A program made the position numbers and the translations under genes. Shown here piece after piece: positions 19,971 to 33,400 of a stretch of DNA of 64,000 nt. This stretch comes from Ricinus communis (taxonomy: Eukaryota; Streptophyta; Magnoliopsida; Malpighiales; Euphorbiaceae): positions 20,521,001 through 20,585,000 of the forward strand of contig NC_063263.1 of NCBI RefSeq assembly GCF_019578655.1, given 5' to 3'. Position 1 is the first letter of the stretch, and every line of letters begins with the position of its first letter. The notes beneath the pieces are model-generated. The model did not search any database, had not been told where the DNA came from, and worked only from the letters and a program-made list of their open reading frames with translations.

Positions 19971-22949
19971 TGTCACGACCCCACCCGTGGGCCCGTGACC
20001 GGCACTAGGGAATGGGTAGGCTTAAGGCCACCGAAACCCGTAGTAAGCCTGACACTCACTGATTTAAACAAATCTCATCTCAAATTAATATTATTAAAGC
20101 CACAAATTATCTTAAATGCTACATTTTACATAATTTAATCGGTCTGCCAGAAAAACTAGGCGAGACTTGAAACTCAGAAAATTTACAACTGATACATCTA
20201 CTATTACTACTGCGGAGAATCTAAGATTTACCAGTTTACATACCAAATCAAATACATCACCCGATGATGAAGGAGTCGGGTTACTGAATAAGAGTCGCGA
20301 GAGGACTAACAGTCACGAATCTGAAAAATAGTAAAATGAGGTATGGGTCTAGAGTGAGTTAAAATCAAATAATCTGGGGACTATTGCATTCTTCTCAGAA
20401 AACATAGATTATTCAAATCAGTATATCAAACTATGCTCGTAAATAAAAATCATACTATAATCATACCCTATTACTTTCTTCACAGAAAATATTAATCATT
20501 CGAATCAATATATCAACCATGCACGTAAATACAATCCATATTATAATCATACCATATTAAATAAATAAATGAATAAATAAAAATATATTTTTACTTTTAC
20601 GGGACGAGTGGCTCAGTAGAACCCTAACCCCAAATTCTAACAGCCATTTTGGCTCTCTTAATCCAATAAGACTGGCGCCCAGAGAGCAATGCTCGACCAG
20701 GGACCTTACCTCCAGTCTGATCACTTGAATTCCAAATAAGCTGGCGCCCAGAGAGCAATGCTCGACCAGGGACCTTACCTCCGGCAATTTACTCAAATCA
20801 GCCTAGAGAGCCATGCTCGACCAGGGCAAACCCATAAATATCTTATTATATGTCCATGATCATTACCAGTGCGCACGCAGTCCTGATGTAACCCATCAGG
20901 CGGCATGTTCTACAAGCCACATTTCCCAAATCGCAACCACCACATTTAATAAATATTATTGTCTAAAGAAGTCATTCAACTATATCAAAATAACGATTAA
21001 CAATTTTAAAGTAAGACATCATGCAACTTATGTGGAAAACTAATAATATTTGATATTATTATAACATTACTAATAATAATATTTATATTATCTTCAATAA
21101 TCCAGTGAAATTATTTATGTTGCGATACTAATAACCATATTATGCATAAACTTTCAAAATAACATATTAAATTCAGACTTAGCAATAGTGCAACGATTAA
21201 GTGACTTTAACTCACAGAATTGGGCGACCTCCTAGCTCTGCTCCGGTGCCTCGGTAGGAGCGAGCCGAACGAACTAACAATCTAGTCACGGAAAACAATT
21301 TATCAAAACGATGAAACAATCGATCATTAATCCTAGGTCTAGACTCCTAGGACTGACTGTCTAAGAATCTCGACTCGGGAGAATTCTACCGAAAATCCGG
21401 CAGAACCTCCCTTACAACACGAACATTACTCCCCGTAAAAACGGGTCCAGGACCTGCCAGAAAAACACTCTAAATACTTAACGATTCAAACAATAGGAGT
21501 CGGGTCCCCAAACTTCACTATTTCCCGACTCCGCCATACAGCACAAAAACACAATTATGGCAGGCAAACTGACAATTATTTATGACTCACAAAAATCATC
21601 AAATACTCAATATAATCCAATAGACACAATTAAACCAAGAATTTCTAAAATTAACGGGCCAAAGAAAATTACCGAGACGCTCGATCGCTCGGTCGACTCG
21701 CCTCTGGCCGCCGAAGTCCGATCGACGATCCAAACACACCATCGGACTCACAACGACGCGCTGATGACGATCCCCGCTTCCGATTTTCCGATCTGACACC
21801 CGACCATCCGGAGAGATTTGCGAACGATCACGACCGTCGATTTGCAAACGAAGCCCGATCGCCACGAAACCAGTGTCATCGCGAAGCTTGAGCAGAGGAG
21901 AGTCGGGATATGCCCTCCGATCGTCCATCCTCTGCCGGATCTCGCCGGAAAAACCCAAAAACGCCGGCTGCCACTATTTTCTCTCTCCACCGGATCTTCC
22001 GATTCCGGCCACTATCGACACCGCCAAAACAAAGCCGAGGCCGAGAGGAGTCGATCGGCACTAAGATCAACGACCCGTCGGAAGCGCGCGGCAAGGAAGC
22101 TTTCCGGCCATTTTCCTCCTCGCGAGAGCTCTTCTGCCGCTTGGTCTGCATTGCCGTCACGACCGCAGCCAGCCCGAAAGTCGCTCCGACGGCGCCACCG
22201 CATGACTCCTCCTTCTACTCTCTCTCTCTCTTCCTCTCTTCTTCTTCCTCGACTTCCATTCCTTTCAATATCGACATTTGACCCCTGAACTTTTTCTTAT
22301 TACAATTTGGTCCCTCAACTTTCTTAATTACTTACAATATCATCCCGCAGAATTCCAATTTGACCCCCAAACTTCTTTTTAGCCTTTCAATTAAGCCCTT
22401 AACTATTTAATTTGGGCCAAAACCGAATTATTGAAAATACACAATTACAAAAATACCCCTGATCGACATATTTATTTACAAAAATACCAAGCTCACAAAT
22501 TTCCATTAAAACCCCATAAAAATAACATTATACTTTCAATCCTTATTCCAAAATAAATTTCCAATTTAGTCCTAACACACAATTAAATTAAATAATCAAA
22601 TTCCAACTTAAAATTTAATACTACTAATCAATTATAATACCAATTTTCCCAAAATTCTTTTATTAAGACATCCTTTATAATTTCTTCCAAAATTTTCCAA
22701 TATATAATTTTACTTATATAAATATGCATTTGGGAAAATTTGAATAACCAAAATATAATCATTTCTCAATTAATTTACTTGAATAATTTCTTAAAATTTC
22801 AAACTAATTGGGTATAGAAAATAACTCATTTATTTTATTAATATTAAATTTTTCATTAAATCATTTCAAATTAAACCCAATAATAATGAAGCTAAAATTA
22901 ACTTAAATAAAAACTCATTATTAAATATATAAAAATTCCGGGTGTTACA
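19971..22949 (-). mobile_element. Solo LTR, minus orientation, large-LTR family
   Basis: This 2979-bp block reads TGTCACGACC ... GGGTGTTACA on the + strand and is flanked by perfect ACAAA duplications (19966-19970, 22950-22954). It matches both LTRs of the complete element at 38264-45730, so it is a solo LTR left by LTR-LTR recombination. It contains a minisatellite (20636-20830, three GAGAGC(A/C)ATGCTCGACC copies), a CpG-rich block (about 21650-22215) and an AT-rich tail. Open frames inside the CpG-rich block are by-products of composition, not genes. Confidence 0.9.
20636..20830. repeat. LTR-internal minisatellite
   Basis: Three copies of a 50-90 bp unit carry the core GAGAGCAATGCTCGACCAGG and ACCTTACCTCC. 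The cognate LTRs have four cores each (38920-39210, 43370-43680; and 32590-32840 in the opposite orientation). Confidence 0.8.
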
Positions 22950-22954
22950 ACAAA

Positions 22955-23869
22955 GTACATGATAAGTCCCTGAATGGACAACTACCTAATAAGCATTAAA
23001 GGAAATTATAATATTGTACCGAAAGATTACCATATTGCTCCTAGACGAAGAGTTATTGCTTAGGCCCTAGATAGAAAACTAACGACTAGGTCCTTATATA
23101 CAAAATTACCAAATAGGACCATAATGGAAAATAATTGAATGGGTCCTTGGATGTAAAATTGCCATGTTGGTCCTTGATAAAATTACCTGACAAGTCCCTA
23201 CATGTAAGTTTACCACAACAGTCCTGGATATAAAATTACTTGATAGGATCTTAGAGGAAAATTAACATATTGGTCCTTGATAAAAAAAAATACTAGTTAG
23301 ACCCTAATAAAAATTATCAAATAAGTCCCCATATTGAGAAATACTAAATAAGTACCTAGCTAGAAAATTACTAAATAGATCTCTTGTAAAATTACCTATT
23401 TAGTGCCTAGTTGTAAAAATTACCATATAGGACCCTAGTTGTAAAATTGTTTGGTCCTATATGAAAGATTGCCCAACTGTCCATGGTTAGACAATTACCA
23501 AACTAATCCTGATAGAAAATTACTAGATTGGTCCCTAAATATATAATTACTAGATGGATTAGTTGAGATTGGATTATTACTATTTGGTCCTTAATAGATA
23601 ATTATCAAAACGGTCCCTAGGCATAAAATAACTATATATATAGGTCCCTACAGAGAAAATTGCATGATTGATCCTTAGGTGGTAAATTATCTTATAGGTC
23701 CTCAATGGAGAATTACCATATTTGTCCTAACAAAAGATTATTAGAGTGGTACTTAGGGAGAAAATTACCTGATTTGTCCTAGGTGAATACCTTATAGCCT
23801 TAGATAATTATAATATTGATTCATATTAGAAATTCCTATATTGGTCCTGAATGGAAAAATTTAATCCTT
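22955..23869. repeat. Degenerate minisatellite, right part (unit B)
   Basis: This continues the array split by the solo LTR, with many AAAATTACC, AAAATTGCC and GGTCC words. It aligns closely with 620-1400 and 34290-35060. Confidence 0.6.
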
Positions 23870-26167
23870 AGAATAAAAATCATCATTTCTTACCCCTGTA
23901 TCAAATATAATAAGAATGGAATTTGAGGGCGGAAAGCTAGCATATGTCAACATCTAATGATAACAAAAGTATTGAGGGAGGTCCTTGACTATTTAGCAAC
24001 AGATTTACGATGAATCTGCAATGGAATAAACATTATGAAAACTTTTTTCTCTTTAGCAACAGATTCATGACTAAATATCCACAACAAATTCGCGACAAAC
24101 AAAGTTCGTTACTATTCTGTTGCAAATTACATCGCCAATTTTTTACGCTGATTTTAGTGACAAATTGTCTATCACTAATTACTACGAATAAAAATATTGT
24201 AGCTAACAAAATTTTTTGTCCCACCTTTTTAGCTTCCCACTCATATATTTATTTAGTGACTGGATTGAACTTTTAAAAAATAATTCCCACCCAATATTTT
24301 TATTTTCTCGCTTATTTATTCAATTAGCGAGGAAATAATTCGTCACTAATTTTAAAATAAGATTTTCCATCCAATTTTTTTTTCCGCTTATTTAATGTTT
24401 TAGCTATATATTATTGTCTGTCGTTTAATATATTTATGTATTTACCTTTTCTTCTTTACTCCATTATTTTTTACTAGCTAAATTACTATCATTGTTCCTG
24501 AGCTTTTGGGCTAGTATAATAAAGTCTCTAATCTTTAATTTGTAATACTAAATTGTCTGAATTTTGATTTCAGTATCACAAAAGTCCCTCACACTATTTT
24601 CGACAAAAACACAGCTGAAAAACTAATGTGGTTTAAGATTTTATTTATAAATTTATTAATTATATTCCATGTCATTAATTTAAAAAAATTAAAATATTAA
24701 AATATATGGAGTAAAATATAATTCTCCTTATTTTCTCACTCTCAAACTTTAAAAAAATATTATTTCTTTTGTTTTCTCAATCGCCAAATACAATGAGAAA
24801 ATCATTTTCTTATTTCCTCACTATTTTCGTAATCTTATAACCACCACAATCATAACTTTGCAATAATCTTCTTATTGCAGCATACCACACACAATAGCTC
24901 AGAGGGCACATTTTCAAACCCAGCCAAATCAAGCCTTTAAAACTATCCCTCAAATTTTTCATCTCTTTTTCACCGAAACAAAGAAAAATTCCAAATTAGA
25001 ATCTCGGCAAGAAAAGCGAAAAGTTTTCATAAGCAACCTCAAGAGAAGAGAATGGGCATTTGATTTATCTCTCTCTTTTTCTATGTCTCAGTTAACTAGG
25101 AAATAGTGGCATCCCCATTTCATTTGGTTGGGATAATAAGTTGTAAGTGAAGGTGGAGTATAGCAAGGACAAAGAAAAAAATGAAAGAGATTTTTCTTTT
25201 GTTAACTAAGAAAATACCCGGCAAAGAAAAATTATATTTTATTCCATGTATCTTCAATCCAGTTAATGGCATGAAATTTAATTAATAAAATTATAATTAA
25301 ACTTTTTCACATATGGCATGATATATTAACTTTTGGGCTTTTTTTTGCTAAAAGAAGTACAAAGAAATTTTGTGATACTGAAATCAAAATTCAAACAGAT
25401 TTCTCTATCGTTATTTCTCTCTCTTTTTTTATGTTTCTTTTAATCTTTCTATTTTCCCTCTCTCTCATTATTTCCTCTCTCTCTCTCATATTTTTTCTGC
25501 TTATCTCATTCATTTATTTTTTTCTTTTCATTTCTTTCCTACACATTGTGCAAGATTAATAAAATAATTATAATGTAATATTAAAAATTTAAATAATTAA
25601 TTGATATAATCTTAATTATATAAAATTATGATTATTTTAAAAGATCCATTTTATAATAAATTTAACTTTTAACTAAATTATTTTAATTCTAATATATTAC
25701 TTTTGATTCTTTTCATTTTTATAAAAAAACTCGTTAACTTTATATTCTATATTGTTGCTCAATAATTTTCAAAAACTTTATAATTTACATATATATTTAA
25801 TATTTTAAAATTATCTTATAAGAGTAGAGTGAGTTTTTTAACCTCATTACTTGAAATAAACATATTGATAATCGTCTTCTATGAATACCATTATTTTCTT
25901 TATAATGAATTATTTAATATTTATACAGTTACTTTTCATGTTTATTTAATAAAAAATAGTTTTGTATACTAAAAGGTATAAAATACTTAATCTTCTCAAA
26001 AAATTTCATAAAATTAGTTATGTGACAGTTTGACTTAGAGAAGCAGTCCGACGAGGGCGGGAAGTCAACGCCAGGGCAAAAATAGGATGCCTAAATAAGG
26101 AGCGGCTTCTAGCAGGCTTCTAGGATGGCAGCACTCTGTGGTACGGGGGTACATGAATGAATCGAGT
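23870..26167. other. AT-rich non-coding spacer of unit B
   Basis: Homologous to 1401-4154 but shorter. About 430 bp present in unit A are missing at about 23987, where CTTGACTAT joins TTAGCAACAG. GCGACAAA/TTAGCAAC words occur at 23990-24370. No gene is supported. Confidence 0.6.
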
Positions 26168-26391
26168 TGCACATCGAAATTGGGTGGGGAATAGTTGATA
26201 ACATATATGTAAAGAGTTGGAACTAATCACATTAGGTGCCTTTTGGCTGTTTGGCTGTAGAGTTGTAGGAACTCCAAAGTTAAATGTGCTAGGTTCAGAA
26301 AAATTCCAAGATGGGGGACCTCTTGGGAAGTTCTCAAACCCACCAAAGGTATAAAACCGTGAGGCTAGTGGGGGACAAAGCGGACAATATC
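26168..26391 (+). mobile_element. Cassandra-like solo LTR, 3' end missing (unit B)
   Basis: Starts TGCACATCG and carries the 5S-like segment at 26267-26335. It breaks off after GGACAATATC, where TTAACAGACATC of the spacer follows directly. The preserved words AAACCGTGAGGC and ACAAAGCGGACAATATC are strong Cassandra LTR signatures. Confidence 0.72.
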
Positions 26392-26610
26392 TTAACAGAC
26401 ATCTCTTATATTCTTATAGACAAATCAATTAAATTAGATGTCACTTACCTAGATGCAATACTTGTCCTTCGTATTGTCCTTCGAAGTGAAGGTCAAGACC
26501 ATAACATTGAAAATTCTGAATCTAATCTCACTTTTTTCAGGTTGAACTATCATCTTGCCTCGATGAGAAAAGAATTAAAATAAAAGCATACGATAATTTA
26601 ATCGTACAAA

Positions 26611-26615
26611 AAATG
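26611..26615. other. Empty Athila insertion site in unit B
   Basis: A single AAATG in the context CGTACAAA-AAATG-TATAATAAGG is the uninterrupted form of the site that carries Athila copies, with AAATG duplicated, in units A and D. The equivalent empty site in unit C is 45915-45919. Confidence 0.9.
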
Positions 26616-26888
26616 TATAATAAGGATTTTCATATACTCTTAGGCATTTTCTTAAATATAACTTTTTTTAAATCTTAATTTTATAATAGATAAAGTTAAA
26701 ACAAAAACTAGATTAGGTAAGACGAGTGTATTCATTTATACATAAGGAAATTAACTTTTCATGAAGCCTACATAAATAAAGCCAAGCATAACTTATATAT
26801 TACAATAATACATATTTTCTAGATTTCATTTCAACATTGTGATTCATAAAGAAATTAAAAAAGGAAAAGATATTAAATGCTAAATGTT

Positions 26889-28376
26889 TTAACATCCAGA
26901 TGGAAATATTTTTCCCGTAAGTTTAGGTTTGACATTTGCACACTTAGATTTTGGAGGTCCTTCAATTCCATTATATGTTAAATTAATATCGGCTAGCTCC
27001 ACCTTCTCACATGGGACGCTGCTGCTGCAATTAAGTTCAACAGCTACAACAGTTGCTGAAGAGCCCTTAATATTCTTGAAGCTGATATTGCTAATCTTAA
27101 CTTTTGATGGAATCTGATGAGATAAAAAAAAAAAGAAATAATCAATCAAATTGAGTTTACAATTATGTCTATATATATTCAGAATTCTAAAAGTCTACTT
27201 TACTTTTAATTACTTACCTTTGGGTTGCACTGATTCCATGGACAATACAATTGATCTATAATGATAGGGTTCCACACATTTTCCATTTTAATATCTTCAA
27301 AATGCATATCATATACAATGCCACCATATGATGCAGGCCAAGTCTTTATTCTCACTCCATTAGTAGTATTGGAGATGGTGCAATTCTTTACAAAAAATCC
27401 AGATACTGGTTCTTCATTCTTAAACTTTCCTAAGCTCCCCACACTAATTCCATGTCCAGGTCCGCATCTAACATTAGTGACACGTATCTGTTGGCTACCA
27501 TCGCCGAGGGAGATACAGTCATCACCAGTGCTAATATTTGAATTAGTAATGTTGATCCCATTTGATCGTCCGATATGAATACCATCTGTGTTGGCACTAG
27601 TTGCAGGTGCAGTAATTGTAAAGTTTTGAAAGGTGAGGTTCTTGCATCCTAAAATATTTACGTGAAAATTCTTGCTCTGGATAGAAGCTATATCTTGGAC
27701 AATGCTATTGGTGATAAAATTGAACCTTAAACTCTGAGCAATTTTTAAATGAATAAGAAACATATGGAAAAAGTTTTGTTAGTACCATTGTAAAACAATA
27801 TTGTAAAATAAAAAATATGCATAAGATATTGCTTTGACACACTTACAATTGGAAGTGAATTGCATTTAAGATTTTGGGCACAATTATTATTTTTCCAAGC
27901 AATCTCTCCTTGCCCATCAAAAGTCCCTCCACCGTTTAATATGAATTGATCAATATATGAAAAGGTAATCCAACTGTCTGGTTTACTATGTGCACTAGGG
28001 TCAATTGGTGCCTTTATCGTTCCTCGAACTTGAAACCTTATGGCACCTTTACAAGGACCTTTTATATCTGCCTCACTTAGGAAATATACCCCTTTAGGAA
28101 TTACAATTTTGTTTGACCCCATTGTTCCACATGCATCTTTCCAAGCACTTAACAAAGCCTAATAAGGAAAAAGAATTGAGGATTCTTAGCTAAAAGATCA
28201 AAAAATATCAAGAAAGATCTTAGTAATGAAATGTGTATTTATACCTTACTGATATCAGATTTGCCATCAGCTTTGGCACCATATTTTCTTACATTGAAAA
28301 CATTGACATTAGCTTCGGCTACAAAACTCAAGAATAAGAATAAAGATAGTAAGCATACATGTATTTTGATTGCCAT
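26889..28376 (-). CDS. PG-B: intact exopolygalacturonase-like gene (GH28)
   Basis: The gene is on the minus strand with exons 28245-28376, 27847-28158, 27218-27733 and 26889-27113. All introns are GT-AG (86, 113 and 104 bp) and phase 0. The product is 394 residues, normal for plant exopolygalacturonases. It begins with a signal peptide ([22 protein letters not shown]). GH28 motifs: NTDG (196-199), GDD (218-220), GPGHG with the catalytic His (GHG 241-243) and RIK (276-278), followed by a Cys-rich C-terminus ending FPSGC. The family hydrolyses alpha-1,4-galacturonosyl bonds of pectin in the cell wall; the closest remembered relatives are pollen-type exo-enzymes, which is inference. It is the only copy of four without a visible lesion. 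Confidence 0.92.
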
Positions 28377-29246
28377 CTCTTTTTGGTATATATATGCTTA
28401 CTTTCTTTTCTAGTTTTCTTGCCTAAAATTGTTAAATTGCAATAATATGAATGTGTCTCTTTTCCTTTATAATTCTTTTTATAGGCGAGAAAATAAGCTT
28501 TATTTATTGAAGTAGGCGGTGGTGTTTCCATGCAAATTTTTTGCTTCTATTTTTGTCATTTGTTTTGATAGCTTACCTTAAATGAGCAAACCCAAAGATG
28601 CCTACCGACTAAGTTATAACTAATTGCTAATATTGTTTGCTTTTTGATGTTGCTTATTGGTTTCTTTCTTACAATTTGAGTTCTCGTAGAATAATATGTA
28701 AAAATAATATATTTCTTTTCAAATTATTGTTATTTATTCATATGGATACTAAATATGGTATATAATAATTGGTTGCTTGTGTATATGTACTCTTTAAAGC
28801 ACATGTGATTTTAATATTTAAGAAATTAATTTTTGCACCATTCTTTCCTAGTTTTTTTAGCTCAACTTTGTCGTCTGTCATGAAATAGACTCTGTAACTA
28901 ATTATGCAAATTAAATTATAATTAGAGATTGTACATATCTATGTGATCAAAGTTTTATTCATTTACATTCTTAACATTGCTGGTGTACACGGACAAGATA
29001 ATTGTTTTCAATTAAAATGGATTTTCATTCATAAGATATAAATATAAAACATTATTAAAATATAGACCTCTATTTATTGACACAAGTAAATCTAGAGAGT
29101 TTGAGATCAGTAAAAGCAGTAAGAAGAGTCGTAAGAATATCACCATTATGACAATTCAGCCCCATAAAAATAAATTAGACCTTAACTCGAACCATTTTAC
29201 TCGATTAATAGAATGTTTTTGTTGAAGTTGATAAACTCGTTAGTAT
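28377..29246. other. 5' flank of PG-B
   Basis: Non-coding sequence conserved among the four units. It is the likely promoter region; only the TATA candidate is recognisable. Confidence 0.5.
28476..28483 (-). promoter_or_regulatory. TATA box candidate of PG-B
   Basis: TATAAAAA lies on the minus strand 100 nt upstream of the ATG, in the context GCCTATAAAAAGAATT. It is conserved at 17907-17914, 47616-47623 and 63712-63719. A nearer TATATATA (about 28387-28396) is too close to the ATG to set the start of a normal leader. Confidence 0.5.
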
Positions 29247-29270
29247 ATATATACATACATACATACATAT

Positions 29271-29333
<63 letters not shown>

Positions 29334-29360
29334 CACACACACATACATACATGTATATAG
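29245..29360. repeat. TA/TACA microsatellite (unit B)
   Basis: Mixed TACA, (TA)n and CACA runs of about 115 bp, the longest of the three copies in the array. Confidence 0.88.
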
Positions 29361-30440
29361 ATTCTTACATTTTCTTATATATAATCTTTTTCTTTTATTT
29401 TTTATTTCTCCTTTCTTTCTTCTTCTCTTTTTTTTTCCATTTCTTTCACTCTTTTTTCCTTCTCTATTATTCCTTTTTTCTTTATCTCTTTCCATTTTCT
29501 TTATCCCTTTCAATGTTTTTTTTATATTAATCCCTTTCAATTTGTCATTGTTGTTTTCTTCAAAGCCACCCATGGATGCGTCCTAGAAGTCATAAGAGTT
29601 TCTTCCTCAGACCAACCCATCCTTTCTGTTAATCTTGTATCAATCATATATTTCTTCTCATTGATGGAAAAATGTTATATAATACAAGAGTTTAATCTAA
29701 TCCAAGCAAATAAGGGAATTTACACAATACAAGAGTTTTATCTAATCCCAATAATTAAGGAGATTTACATAATATAAGAGTTCTATTTAATCCTATCATC
29801 GAGTGATATACATATTAGAATTATCTCAATTATGCCCACGTCTTCTCTCTGCAAGTCTTCTGATTAAACTTACTCTACTTGCACCATACAACTCTATTAG
29901 ACGTGTCCACATCTTATCTATTTAAGTCTGCTGACTAGATTTATTTTTATATGCACCATACAACTGTATTAGGCGTTCCCGCACTTTATCTCTACAGGTC
30001 TGTCGACCTTAGTTTTCAATACGCCCCTTGAAGTTGGGCATGGAGATTTTGAATTCCCAACTTGCCAACTAAAGTTGAAATGGTTTCTTTCCTAAGGCCT
30101 TAGTGAAAATATCGGTAATATGGTGTTGAGACACAATGTACCGGTAGTAAGAAAGCCTTGTTGGATGCAATCATGAATGAAATGACAATTATTTCAGTGT
30201 ATTTTATTTGTTCATGATAGACTAGATTATTAGCAATATATGGCGGCTTGATTGTCGCAATAAAGGTGAATAAAAGAGGGGTGAAGTACAGTTAAATCAC
30301 AAAATAGCTGTTGTACCCAAATTAATGCACAAGCAGTGGTGACCATGGATCGATATTCAACCTTTATAGAGGAATGCCAGACTGTTGTCTGTTTCTTGCT
30401 TTTCCAAGAGATTGGAGAATGTCTAAGGAAAATGAAGTAT
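29361..30440 (-). mobile_element. Ty1/copia relic, first copy in unit B
   Basis: On the minus strand, 30440-30120 encodes copia RNase H ([35 protein letters not shown]) with a frame break near 30235. Then follow LTR-like sequence with two 71-bp repeats, a leader-like segment and a purine-rich tract down to about 29390. It is a decayed fragment without gag, protease, integrase or RT. Confidence 0.75.
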
Positions 30441-33400
30441 CCGCTAAGTATACTGCAATTGCTTTTATTTCTCCTTTGTTCCTTTTTCTCACTTTTTCTT
30501 CCATTTCTTTCTCTTTTTTCTTTCTCTATTATTACTCTTTCTATATTTCTTTCTATTTTCTTTATCCCCTTCAATGTTTTCTTATATTAATCCCATTCAA
30601 TTTGTCATTATTGTTTTCTTCAAAGCCACCATACACCATGGATGCGTCCTAGAAGTCATAAGAGCTTCTTCCTCAGACCGACCCATCCTTTCTATTGATC
30701 TTGTATCAATCATATATTTCTTCTCATTGATGAAAAGATTTTATATAATACAAGAGTTTAATCTAATCCAAGCAATTAAGGGAATTTACAAAACACAAGT
30801 GTAATACCCACAATTTTTATTTTAATAATAATAAAAATATTAGTAATAATTAATAACGAGTTATTATTTAAATTTATTTTATTTTATTTTTATTTTATTT
30901 AATTAGGATTATTTAAATAGAATTTTAATGCTAGACAAAATAAGGAAGTATTTTCTATATCTAATTAGTCTGATTTTTAAGAAATTAATCAAGTAAATTC
31001 TATGAAAAATAGATTATATGAATTAATTTCTATATTTGAAAGTCATGAAAGGAATATAATATTTTTATAAAGAATTTATTGGGGAATGATAAATTTTAAT
31101 TAGCAAATGTTGTTGATTTTAATTGAAAAATAGTTAGCAAATTGATTAATTAAGTTAATTAACTGTTAGGATTAAATTGATAATTAATTTTGAAATAAGG
31201 GTTAAAAATATAATTTTATTAATATATAGGATTTTAATGAAAATTTGTATGGTTGGTGTTTTTATAATTAAAGGTGTCCGTAGGGGTATTTTAGTAATTT
31301 CACATTCAAAAGCAAGGGTAAATAAGTAATTCTATATTTTCAATAATTCTAATTTGGCCCAAATTAAATAGTTATGGACTTAATTGAAAAGCTAAGGAAA
31401 AATTTAAGGATTAATCGAATTGCAGGGCAAAATTGTTAGTGATTAAAAAGTTGAGGGACTAAATGGTAAAGAAGAAAAATTCAGGGACCAAAAGTCGATA
31501 TAGAGAAAAAAAGAAAAAGGAAGGAGATCGGGGTGCGTCGGGAAGGAGAAGGGGAGAAGGACCTTCGGGTGCCGCCCATGGCCGATCGTCTAGGGTGCGG
31601 CGAAGCTTGCCGGAGGTGCAACAGAGGCCGACGAGCATGTTGGCATCAGCGGTAGGAGCTCCAGCATACCACGGTGGCGGTAGTGAGCACGAAGAAAGAT
31701 GCAGCAGCTGTCAACGCCATTCAAGGCATTCCCGGCATCGGTAGTAGGAGATTTCGGTGGCAGTCGACTCTCCTCGGCCTGATCTTCATTTCAAAGGTTA
31801 TGGTGACGCTTTTGGTGGCCGGAGTTGGAAGTTTGCGGTGGAGAGAGAAAGTGGGGGCAGTCTGGATCTTGGGCATTTTCTGACGAGTTCCGGGGAGCTT
31901 TGACTGATCAGAGGACATATTCGGACTCTCTTTAGCTCAAGCTTTCCAATGGCACCGGTTTCGCGGCGATCGGACTACGTTTGAAAATCGACGACCGAGA
32001 TCGTCTGTAAATATCTCCGGATGATTGGGGGTCGGATCAAATGATCAGAAGCTGGAATCATCATCAGCGCGTTGTCTCAGGTTCTGGACCCGTTTTAGGG
32101 GGGGTAGATGTCCGTGTTTAAGGGAGGTTCTACCGAATTTTCAGTAGAATTTACCCGAGTCAAAATTTTTAGACAGTCAGTCCTAGGAGTCTAGGCTTAG
32201 GGTTAATTGTTAAATGTTTTACTGATTTAATTGTTTTCATGATTAGATAATTCTGTCAGTTCGGATCACTCCACCCGAGGCATCAGAGTAGAGCTAGGAG
32301 GTCGTCATAACTGTGAGTTAAAGTCATATATATGTTTACTTGTGTCATTGCCAAGGTTTTATGAAATAGTTCTGATTAGATGATTTAATATTTTAATTAT
32401 TTATTTAATCAATATTTATATATATATTTCATTTTCTACATTATGATCTTATTGATTGCGTGTTGGCTCGGGATGGGACGGCAGTAGAATATGCCACCTG
32501 ATGGGTTGCATCAGGACCGCGTGCGCACTGGTAGGAATCTGAAACAAATAGTAAAAAGGGTAAATTTAAAAAGGTAAATTTAGGACTTGCCCTGGTCGAG
32601 CATGCTCTCTAGGCTGAGTAGAGTGAGTTTGCCGGAGTAAAGGTTCTTGGTCGAGCATTGCTCTTTAGGCGCTGGCTTATTTAGAAACTTAAGTGTCCAG
32701 ACTGGACTTAAGGACCCTAGTCGAGCTTCGCTCTCTGTGCACCAGTCTTATTGGACTGAGAGAGCCGAAAGGCTAAGACTGTTAGTGATAATTAAGTGAA
32801 CGGATTGAATTTAAGGACCCTGGTCGAGCTTCCCCCAGTAGTGGGGCTAGGCTTCTACTGAGATACTCCATCCCGTAGTATGAAATAAAATTTATTTTAT
32901 TTTATAGAAGCATAGCATGACACGTATTTTATTTTAATTAAACAAATATTTTATTTAAGTATTTATATTCATTTTGGGATATATGATTTTAACTCACTCT
33001 CGAGACTGACAGTCTCAATTTCACTGTTTTTCAGGTGTGGTTAGTTTCTGCAATTCTTTTCTCTAGTAGCCTGACTCCTTCATCCTCGGGTTAGATGTAA
33101 CTAATTTCATTGGTATGTTGACTTTTAAAATTCTAGGTTCTCCACTAGGAATTCAAGATTTATCATTTTGTAATGGCTTGTAAATTCAAGTCTCGCCTAA
33201 CTATGCTGGCAGGCCGAATTTAATTTATAGTACATGTTAATTTAAGGTTAATTGTGGAAAAAGTGCTTTGGATTGAGTCCGGATCTCAATTTGATTGAGT
33301 TAGGGAATAGTCAGGCTTACTACGGGATTTGGTAGCTTTAAGCTTACCTATTCCCTAGTGCCGATCACGGGCCCACAGATCAGGTCGTGACAACAAGAGT

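Noticed and set aside
21818..22288. Arg/Ser/Pro-rich frames of up to 177 codons in the CpG-rich LTR blocks (also 40052-40534, 44364-45107 and 31463-31744)
   Set aside because: Overlapping frames on both strands in GC-rich DNA; they lie inside LTRs, share no domain and change between homologous LTRs.
29205..29573. Lys/Arg-rich minus-strand frame ending in Tyr/Ile/Cys repeats
   Set aside because: It translates the purine-rich tract and the TA microsatellite; not a gene.
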